Shown piece after piece: positions 25,216-34,756 of a DNA stretch of 64,000 nt. The notes under the pieces were generated by a model that was not told the origin of the DNA, made no database searches, and was given only the letters and a program-made list of their open reading frames with translations. The first letter of the stretch is position 1. Every line of letters starts with the position of its first letter. The stretch is taken from contig NC_081409.1 in NCBI RefSeq assembly GCF_030272615.1, forward strand, positions 614,156,755-614,220,754. The letters are read 5' to 3'. A program made the position numbers and the translations under genes. This DNA is from Cryptomeria japonica. Taxonomy: Eukaryota > Streptophyta > Pinopsida > Cupressales > Cupressaceae.

Positions 25216-26575
25216 GCGGATCTAACACCTAAATTTGGGCTATAAAATGAACGTGAATCAGGCTGCATTAGATTAAATCATTTTCTATTTTTTTAAGGTA
25301 AAGACCTTTTCATTGTGTCTGGGGTGGGCCTATAGTTGCACTAACTGACTTTCTACCTACCATCGGGCTCTTGGGAGAAAGAAAGAAGGTGACAACGACA
25401 TCCAAATTTTCTTTTATTCTACATAGTGAGGGGTATCTTTGACTGGGGATTTCATCACCCCACAAAGGTACTTTGAATTGGGATGTGTTGGGAATATCAT
25501 CTCTCCCAATGTACTCTCAAGCAGATTTTTCGAGCTGCTATATAAATATACTAGTCAGGCAGCTAGAGTGTTGAGTGAATTCGGCGTATGTGGGGGCCTT
25601 CCCTACACCGATAAGCTCAACTAAAGCCTTAAGTGGCTTACTCTGAGAATCCATCATTGGATCGAGACCCCTCAAAACCTAATACTAAGAACCAATTTAG
25701 TTGCCAAAAATCCTACATTCAGTGGTTTCGGGAGTGCAGATCATACCCCATAGATACCCCTCATGTACCTTACATAATGAGATAGAAATCCCTCAGTGAT
25801 AAGATCTTCAGATCTTTGAGGTAAGAAAGACTGGCATGCCCAAGAAGTGTGTGCCGTGGAGTGGAGCCAGTGCTGCTAGACTCTCTATCTGTTCATTTTG
25901 TCTCGGTATTTCGTAAGGGCCTCACTAAATGGTGTTCAGTATCCAGCCTAAGATTGTATTCTGTGCTTTTTTATGTATCATTGTGCTAGACTAGTATTGA
26001 GTTAGTCCCTTGGGCTATTTTAGGCCCTATCCCATGTATCTCTGAATTTTTTGAGATTGTATGAAAACTGAGTCAGTCAGCTATACATACCTACTAGCAA
26101 TTGTTCTCAGATTTGGAAAACTACAAAACTTGTCCCATACACAGAGTTACTAAAAACAAGGTCCATTTTGAAAAAAAAAACCTCAAAAGTTTAACATACT
26201 TGTAACCCTAGGAAGTCCTTACATTTGCATAGTCCCACTTACATCCTCATTATCATCCTAAAGTCCTTGCATAAGTTCTTCACATCTTCATTATCATCCA
26301 TAGTCGTTGCATAGTCCTAATATTGAGTCCTCATTATCATCCTCATATATGTCCTTATCTAGACCTCATATACGCCTGTCTTAGCTCAAGATCATTTGCA
26401 TAATCATCCGAGAAAGTCATACCCCAAAAGTCCAAAACACAATCAGAGGATCATTCAAACTCTACCTCAACTCAAACAAGTTGTTCAAGTTCAATCAAAC
26501 ATTGTCACATTCAGAGAAATGGAGAAAACATCTTACATGTTGTGATCCTAGATCCAAACCAAACAAGCAAACATC
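25216..26575. other. Interior of element D without a supported gene
   Basis: Only short frames are present (for example a 61-codon frame at 25,439-25,624 with no recognisable motif). The region is moderately complex and not obviously repetitive. It may be decayed leader sequence. Confidence 0.5.
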
Positions 26576-28377
26576 ATGGATTGCAATTATACATTTCATA
26601 GGGAAGGTAGAGGATTCATCCCTTCCATTCCTATTCCATCGCCATCCATAGAAACCTTAGCTCAACAAATCAAAATTTTGCAACAACAAGTAATAAACAT
26701 GGATAGTCCTGACAACCATAGGGGTTGGTTAGAAAATATGATGAGAGAAGTGATGGCCATGTGGGAATCAATATCAAACCAACATTCTTATTCTTGTGAG
26801 ACCATTCAAACATGCCAACCTTCATTCTTCAACAAAATTTTCCTACCTCAGTTCAACCAACATTAGAGTCATGTAAACCTTATTTTTCTTTAAACCCACT
26901 ATATCAATCATACCAATCACATCAACCCAACATTCAAACCTCTTTCAACCAAAATCAAACCCCATTCAACCAAAGTCCAAATCAAAATTCATATCAACCC
27001 AACATTCAAACCTCTTTCAACCAAAATCAAACCCCATTCAACCAAATTCCAAATCAAAATTCTTATCAACTCAACATTCAAACCTCATTCAACCAAAATC
27101 AAACCCCATTCAACCAAAGTCTAAATCAAAATTCACACCAACCCAACATTCAAACCTCTTTTAACCAAAATCAAACCCCCTTCAACCAAAGTCCAAATCA
27201 AAATTCATTCAACAAAAATCAAACCTCTTTCACCCAAAATCATACTCCTTTCAACCAAAATCAAATCCCTTTCAAACGAATCCCAAATCAACCATATCTA
27301 TCCACCATTTCATCATCCCCTGAAGTCACACAAGACCAATCCATGCCATATCTATTCAATAACATAATCTCCCAAGGGATATCCATAACACAAATCTAAT
27401 TTAGTTCAAGTCATGATTTAGAGAATCCGATTCAAAATCCTTCTTCATCAAGTCAAAATGTTGAAACATTCCAACAATCTCCCATGCATTTCCAAACTCC
27501 TTCCCCGTGTCAAGAGGATGATCCAAAATCAGAAGAAATGAGTCCTAAAACAAATAAAGATCAAGAAAAACCACTTCCATCCTACCCAATTTTTGATCAA
27601 GATCCCACCGACCAAGAGTCTTATGATGATCCCCTTGCTCTTTTCTATTCTGTTCATTATCAAACCCTTCCATCTCAAGAACAAAGTGTCATTTCAAGTC
27701 CCATCCAACATCCACCTCCTAAACAAGATCAAGACATCCCTTCCATCCTCCCTAATAATCCCTTTACAAACCAAGATCAAAGCATACCTTTACCTTCATG
27801 TCATTAAAAAGATCCCATTATTTCTCCAAATCCTGATCAAGGTCCCTCCATCCCTTCATCTCCATGTCATAGTCCTCCATGTTCCTCACAAGATTTCCTC
27901 TCAGATAAACTTGTCATTTCTCCTCATGATCCCAATCCCTCTACACAAGTTGTTCATGAACCCCTTATCAATGAAATCACCAATCCAGATCATACTACAC
28001 AGAGCAACTTGTCAACAATTGTATGTGTGCCATCATCAAATGCTAATATAGAGACAAAAACAAGCATAACACCCACTCATGTCACAACTTCAAAACTAGA
28101 ATCGATTTGCCTCATACACCCACACTTGAAAGATCGGGGGCAAGAGAATCTACCACGGTTGGATTGCTTTGAAACTGATAAGGCTATAGCTGAATTCATG
28201 GGTTCCAGAGATGGATTTCCCTTTGATGATCCACAAAATCCAAAAAATAGGAAAATAAACATTGGAGATGCTAAACATGTACACTTAGCTGAGTCCTTAT
28301 ATCTTATTGGAAAACACATCTTTATCCGACTCTTCAAACAAAGACCAATGAACTACCTACACAAATATTATACCTAA
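26576..28377 (+). pseudogene. Asn/Gln/Pro/Ser-rich protein of element D, unrecognised
   Basis: The frame starts at MDCNYTFHREGRGF (26,576), with a short Gln/Leu-rich helix (IETLAQQIKILQQQVINM). It shifts by one frameshift near 26,812-26,866 into a frame open to 28,377 apart from stops near 27,398 and 27,807. Total is about 600 codons. Residues encoded at 26,929-27,216 are four exact-length 24-residue repeats. The middle is Pro/Ser/Gln-rich and low complexity. The last 90 residues (FETDKAIAEFMGSRDGFPF...LFKQRPMNYLHKYY) are normal complexity and may be a domain. There is no zinc knuckle, protease or RT motif. It occupies the Gag position of D, but assignment as Gag is only positional inference. 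Confidence 0.5.
26929..27216 (+). repeat. 72-bp in-frame tandem repeat, four units
   Basis: Units start at 26,929, 27,001, 27,073 and 27,145, all exactly 72 bp, each encoding 24 residues beginning NIQTSFNQNQTPFNQ. A partial fifth follows. Because 72 is a multiple of three, the copies kept the frame. Confidence 0.92.
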
Positions 28378-29519
28378 AGGTTGGGTTAGTTTAGGTTTTA
28401 CTTTATGCATTTCATATCATTTTATTCAAAGCACTGCATTGCATATAGTTTCTTTCCAAGCACCATCATATTTAGAAGTCACATTTGCAAAAGTTTCTGC
28501 ATTAGCATATATCAGCATCAATAAAACAAGGTAACTATTCAAGTTTATCATCTGTTTGCATCTAAGGAAAACAAGGGTCATCTCCTTTTTTAGATATTCA
28601 GACATGAAGTCTTTGAGGTCCTAAGGTCATTCATTCTCAACATTACCCTATGACGATGCTTTACTTATGGTTGGGTAGCAATTTCCCTATTTGAAACTTG
28701 TTAACCCACAATCTATCAATTGTTATATCTCACACATTAAGAAGATCTCTAATTCACTCTAGACACCTAGTTGATCATATTACTAGTGAAAAATCTAAAA
28801 TTTTGCTTCAGCGCCACTGTAATTGTCACACCCAAGTAGGTTTCATTACTTACAAGTCAAGGTAAGAAAATAAAAATAAAAAGAGTTGTGCCAAATATCC
28901 ATCTAAAGGCAAATAGAGCAATGATATATAACTGAAATATCATGTATACAAATGTGATAAAAAGCTTGACTATGGGAGCATACAAGTAACTCCATCAAGG
29001 CTATGAACGCCTACTGGCAATGGAGCAATATTTGAGAAATTATAGTCTATAACCTCGTCGGAGCTCTCAAGGTTTACTGGTAGCGAGGCTCTATTCGGGA
29101 TGCTTTTGAAGTTAGAAAAATCATGTAGCTAGTCATATAGGATGCTAAGGATCTTTAGTGAGCATAAGAGCAGGAATTAACACATTTGCACACACATGGG
29201 CAAAAGAAGATCAAAGTTTCAAGAACCAATGGGGAAGTTTTCTGCATCTCCATTTGTAAATCCTAGTCACTAAGTGTGTTGAGATGAATGTTTCGAAGGG
29301 CCTTAGAGATCGATTGACCGCTTATCTAGGAAATGTTTTGCACCTCCATTTCAATTGGTGTATTCAAATGCAAAAACAAACACAGTCAACCTTGTTCGAA
29401 TAGGAAATGCATCTTCATCCTACACGTTGCATTCACATAGGTCATGTCAAAAATTCATTTGTCTCCACATACATTCTGTAGATTATCATGTCATACAGGT
29501 CTGCACATTGGGGGCATAA

Positions 29520-29912
29520 CTGAAAAAATTCAAAAAATCAGATAAAGTCCTAAAAAAATCAAAAAATCAAATAAAGTCCTGAAAAAATCCAAAAAATCGT
29601 ATAAAGTTGTGAAAAAATATCCGAAAACATTGAAAAACTCAAAATATCCAAAAATCGAAAACCAAAAAAATCCAAAAACATTGAAAACTAAAAATACCAA
29701 AAACATCCATATAATGTCTTGAAAAAATACCAAAAACATCCATATAACGTTTTGAAAAAAAAAAATCAACCAAAAACATTCAAATACGATCCTGAAAAAA
29801 TCAATCAAAAAAATTCAAATATCAATCCACATAATCCAAAAACATCGGAAAAAGCTCTTGGAAAAGAACTAAAAATTGAAAATCAATCAATCAAAAAAAA
29901 AAAAAACTTGTA
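29520..29912. repeat. A-rich low-complexity tract
   Basis: Repeated GAAAAAATCCAAAAA and AAAACATCCATATAA-like words. Open frames on either strand here are products of the composition. Confidence 0.8.
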
Positions 29913-30807
29913 ATAAAATGTCTTGTGAGAAACAAATACCCTAGCAGATATCCAGCAAATGCTTCGCATGAAGTTAACAAAGGATACGACTATCCAGTCA
30001 AACATATGCAATCAACTGATCAAACTGTCTTATCAATCATATCATATCCATATCAACGTGATCATTATCTTGCCTTAAACAGAAGAGGATACACTTGAAA
30101 TTAGACAGGTCAGTCTTAAACGAGGCCCGCAACTTTTTGAGATCAGACATTATCAACCATCACATCAAACAACTGAGAACGAAGGCACAAGGTCAGTATA
30201 GCTGCTGAATTTTGTCCGGGTCAGTCTTTATCTTTTTATCATTTGGCGACAAATATTGTTCCTATGCTACTCAAGGATGTCCATAAGTGACTAGAGGAGC
30301 TATGATGGGCATTATCCTTTTCTTTGTTTGTTGTTTGTGGTGTGAACCAATGAAATTCTAGGGAAATTACTCTAGTGGGTATCTGTGATAAGAGCCTTCA
30401 CGTCAAGGTGAAATCACCACACATACCTTGACCCCTAATGCAATTCCCAGAATGGAGGGTTCACTCCTTGTCTGCTATGTGTTTGTTTCTTCAATGAGAT
30501 ATCTTTACATCTTGGTTCCTTATACCCTGATGTGCTAAAGCTTCAATGTTCAATAATAAGGCTTAGTGATGAATATATATTGATGCAATAAAATATGTGA
30601 CACAGGTTCGTGATTCATTTAATTTCATTCTAATTCTCATCTCAATTGCTTATTGATAGTTTGTTGATTTCTCATCTTCTGTCTAAATCGCATTCTTTCT
30701 AACATTCGTTCTATCATCATTTTTTTTTTCTCTCTATCAATCTGACTAACATTTCTTCAATTTATATCTGAGTTAAAATTGGTTCAACCATTATCATACA
30801 AAAAGCA

Positions 30808-30980
30808 TACATTCATTATAGATTCATTTGCATTCATTATAAGAGTTCATTAGCATATACATTCATTATAGTTTCATATGCATTCATTATAGTTTCATAA
30901 CATTCATTATAGATTCATTTGCATTAATTATAAGAGTTCACTAGCATAACATTCATTATAGAGTCATTTGCATTCATTTA
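30808..30980 (+). repeat. CATTCATTATAG short tandem array
   Basis: Six to seven copies of a 12-bp core at 17-30 bp spacing, intermixed with TTCATTTG and TTCATAG words. Confidence 0.8.
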
Positions 30981-31174
30981 CATCATTACTACATACATGT
31001 ACTACCATTGCATTTAGAATTATATATAATTTAAATAGATATGCATCATAAAACTCATAACATCATATAAAACATACATAGATCATTACCAAACCCGCAT
31101 GCCATATATATATAACTCAAAAATGATAATGTGTGTGAATACAATAAATAAGCCCAAAGGCTCAGATAACATGA

Positions 31175-33503
31175 TCAACCAACACTGCCTATGTCAACAG
31201 GTGGATCTTGTCCACTAGATCCTACCCCAGGATGTCGAGGTGGTCCCATAACACCATCACTACTAGTCCATCGTGAAGTAGATCTACTCGATCTCCTCCC
31301 CATGTATGCACTAAAGCTAGGCTCTCTCTGACCCTCAGGGACGGCTCTCTCATATGCCTGTCGATAATAAATAGACTTCTGTAGAGCAATGAAATACCTA
31401 TCTACCTGGTCATGTGCATCTGTACCTACTCTAAAAATATGATCGAAGGCATCCATAGTAATCTGACATCTTTGCACTGCCTCATCTCTCTCCCTCTAGA
31501 GACAATCTCTCTCAGCCTCAAGGGCACCATAATCTGCACGGTAGGTCTCTCGCTCGATATCTCATCTGGCGACCTCATCCTCCAAACTCTGGACCCGAGC
31601 TCTAAGAGTCTCCATCTCATCATCAACTTGTCCTCTCCCATCCTTAGCACCAGGCACATCCTCCAGCTCTGACATATCCTCATCATCACCTCCATCCTCG
31701 CTACTCGATGAATCAGAAGAATCATTGCTATCATCACTGTTAATAGAATTGGTGTCTCCACCAATGTCTACATCCTCATCTCCACCATCTCCTCCCTCAG
31801 CTCCACCCTCTCCTCCTCCTCCAGCTCTCTCCCCTACGTCTATCCTCAACCACTGTCTAGGATGGTGAATCTGTTGTGCTGTAATCGGAACAGCAGGACC
31901 AGTCAAAGGCACTGGCTCGTGCCTAGCAAACCACGCATCGTCATCCCTGGATCCACTCCACCTCTACCCCAACCCCACAATAATGGTTGTAGAGAATCAA
32001 ACTCAACAGAAGCAACATGTGGCTGTATGCAAACACCCCAATCAGATACCTCTCGCGATACATGAGCAAAATAGGCAGTAACCATAGGTGTCACCTGTAC
32101 CTCACCAAACTGTCTGAGAACCCACCCTGGAAGATACATCTCGATAATCCACTGGGTCTCAAAGGTCCTCCCAATGAGATATCTCTGTTTTTAGTAGAAA
32201 GACAAATGCACTACATCATCAGGCCAACTAGGGCAATCTAAGTAAGGTCTCCAAATAAAATGCTGCAATACATCAAACTGATGTCTCTAGTACAAGGTGT
32301 TCCCTGAACCCCTATATCTAATACCTGCTATATACCTGAAGGCATAAGGGTCACTAGGCTGCAAGTCTACATGAATGAAAGGCCTAGAAATAGAAATGTG
32401 CTCGCATGCCCATGTCTGAAGCAAAGTAACACCACAACTAATAGAACGGTATCCCAGATAGACTATACCATGCATCTAATAGTATAACATAGCTAAAAGA
32501 CAAGGACCGCAAGCATATAGTCGATGATGCACAATCATATCATGGACCACTCTGCCCCATCCAACTGGAAACCCATGACCTCATCTGTTAGGTATCAGTA
32601 AACCAGTGACAATACCACATAATACAATGGTCAGGTCATCATAGTCTAATCTGGCCCAAGGGATCTCATAACGGCCACTAATCTACAAGTCCTGAATCTC
32701 ACACTCGAAAAGTGCACATAGTCCAGCAATGCCATCATCATGGTCATATATAACCTCTCACCATGAATGGGAATACACAGTATATGCCATACATCCTCTA
32801 ATGTAATGGATGCCTCACCAGTCGGAAGATGAGACGAATAGGTCTCGGAATGCCACCGCTCTATCAAAGCTATAATCATGGCCCTGTTGGCCATAACCTC
32901 TGGCAAATGTAAAACATGGTATAGACCAAGCTGTCGAATATGCTCAATCTCCTCATCTGGTAAGTCAGCTCGAAGATCAAGTCCACTAGGTCTGCTCTGT
33001 CGGTAGTAGAACACTCCAATGTTCTCCTACAATGAGAAAATGATCAAAATATCAGATATCTGATCCTGAAAAACTTAAATATTTTCAAATGCATGACAAA
33101 AAATTACACAACGAATGCATGATAGTTATGACTTATGCGGTACAAATATGACTCTTGCATAATGATTACAGCTAATGCGTAATGAAATGGGCGCATGCAT
33201 AACGATTGACACTTATGTGTAATGGTATACATGAATGCAGCATGATAAAGCTAATGCGTAACACTTAGGGCACATGCATAGCATTTAAAGAATTTGCGGT
33301 ACACTTAACACTAATGCGTGAAATTCGATAAGTGATTGCGTAACAGATAGCAAAAATTGATCATGGAATTTTTTTGAAAAACAGACATAAAATAGGCATA
33401 TATCGAGAAAAAATTGGAAAAATACCATGCCGCCAGTCCTAGTAGGTCTCTGATATGAATGTACTCGGTCAGACAGGTGCAATCGAGCTCTATAACCAAC
33501 CAT
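31175..33503 (-). pseudogene. Plant mobile domain (PMD, MAIN-like) gene with one intron, antisense inside element D
   Basis: PMD proteins are plant proteins found both as host genes (MAIN and MAIN-like, silencing and genome stability) and inside transposons. Exon 1 (33,503-33,426) encodes 26 residues, MVGYRARLHLSD...TRTGGM, and ends at a GT donor. Exon 2 starts at 33,026 after an AG acceptor with ENIGVFYYRQSRPSGLDLRA. PMD signatures follow: LGLYHVLHLPEVMANRAMI, LIERWHSETYSSHLPTGEAS, TLEDVWHILCIPIHGE, then EIPWARLDYDD, GVTLLQTWACEHISISRPF, YLPGWVLRQFGEVQ. The C-terminus has an acidic Asp/Ser/Gly-rich tract, a short coiled coil (METLRARVQSLEDEVAR) and a Ser/Arg-rich end. Frameshifts near 32,735 and 31,915 and at least five stops inactivate it. 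Confidence 0.85.
33027..33425 (-). other. Intron of the antisense PMD gene, carrying the ACGCATT motif array
   Basis: On the minus strand the intron opens GTATTTTTCC and closes ATTGTAG. It is 399 bp, and splicing joins two in-frame PMD-like coding blocks. The section 33,100-33,350 holds seven or eight degenerate copies of TTACGCATTAG, TCACGCATTAG and TTACGCAATCAC on the minus strand, the same word family as the plus-strand clusters at 24,157 and 24,720. Confidence 0.7.
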
Positions 33504-33595
33504 GATGATCAAATACTGAGAACAAAACACACAAATTGCAAACAAAACCAAGGAAATACCAAAGTGCAAATGAGAAAATGAAAACCTAAAAATCT

Positions 33596-33604
33596 CTATT
33601 TATA
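33596..33604 (-). promoter_or_regulatory. TATA box of the antisense PMD gene
   Basis: The minus strand reads TATAAATAG about 95 bp upstream of the ATG at 33,503. A start site about 30 bp downstream would give a 5' untranslated leader of roughly 65-70 bp. Confidence 0.55.
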
Positions 33605-33879
33605 GCTCAAAATTAGGGTTTTTTGACACCTCGACACCTGTGGTCCCCACCAGGTTCAAACATCTCGTAGCCTACTCAAACAATCTTGAAATCGCATGAA
33701 ATTCCACACGCTTGCTCATTACACTGATATCGAAAACATGGTCTCAATTTTGGAAATTTTTGACACCTTTTCCAAGGGGGCATATTTACACTATACAGTA
33801 GTACCAAGGCATACTGGGGCAGAATTTTTCATTTTCTTTGAAACAATGTCATTTCGACTTTGTCTCAAAGAGGGGCAAA

Positions 33880-34034
33880 TGTAGACACCTAAAAATGTCT
33901 CATTGATCATGTACTAATTATTCTTCTAATTGATTAAATAATCTATTATTTAATTAATTTAATTAATTTAATTAATCTATTTCTTTTAATTTCATATGTC
34001 CTCATCATCTTATTAATTATTCTATTTTCCTATT
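33880..34034 (+). repeat. 3' LTR of element D, left piece
   Basis: Starts TGTAGACACC just after the polypurine tract and matches the first 155 bp of the 5' LTR, stopping at the CTATT target of F. Confidence 0.92.
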
Positions 34035-34060
34035 TGTTGTTCTCATATTCTGATCCCCTT

Positions 34061-34533
34061 TGTTGGATTTTGCCAAGATCAAGAGGTCAATTAAAAGTAC
34101 AAGATAGAGACATAATATGGGACAAGAATAAACTGTATTCTCATCAATAGAAAATGATCAATAATTGTTCAATAGTTGTTGTTACATACAATGTAGATGA
34201 GCCTACTTATATAGGCAAGGCTAGGGATATGTATGAGCACACAAATATGACATGTGGCTCAATAAGAAACAAGGGTAGGTAGGAGAAATAATATAATATT
34301 CCACATGAGGTGGATCACCCACTGAAGGTGGAATTATCACTCCACTATAAGTGGATATGATAGTGTAATAACAAGATCAACACCATAAGAGGTGGAATTT
34401 CTCCTACACACACTATCCCAATGTGGCACAAACACCCAAGTGTCTCATATCCAAACTACTATGAAATGCATTATCCTAAGTAAACTTAAGTAAGTGTAAT
34501 AATATCCATGATGAATAATTATTTACACCAACA
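34061..34533 (-). repeat. 3' LTR of element E
   Basis: The LTR is 473 bp, TGTTGGATTTTG to TTTACACCAACA. On the minus strand it is preceded by AAGGGGGGG at 34,534 and just beyond, the polypurine tract. Confidence 0.93.
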
Positions 34534-34756
34534 CCCCCCCTTAAGTGCAACTTAGGGGAATGCACTTAAGTCTACAATGCAACTAAGCAATGCAAGATGG
34601 GTCCCGGCTACGAGGCCATGTTAGGTACCCATGAACAAATGCAAATGCATGCAAACCAATGCAATGAAATCTCTCACAAAGTGGGGAAAGAGAGAAAAAC
34701 CCAATGGGAAAAAACCCTCCCCCAAAAAGAGAGATGATAGCTATACAAGAGAACTC

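Larger units (their letters stand above)
28378..31174. other. Gene-free interior of element D with simple repeats
   Basis: No supported gene in 2.8 kb. At 29,520-29,912 the plus strand is an A-rich low-complexity run built from CCTGAAAAAATCCAAAAA-like units. At about 30,808-30,980 the word CATTCATTATAG recurs six or seven times, sometimes as CATTCATTATAAGAG. The rest is unremarkable AT-rich sequence separating the sense frame from the antisense PMD gene. Confidence 0.6.

Noticed and set aside
29530-29808. Phe-rich 92-codon frame resembling a membrane protein
   Set aside because: Arises from the A-rich simple repeat on the opposite strand.
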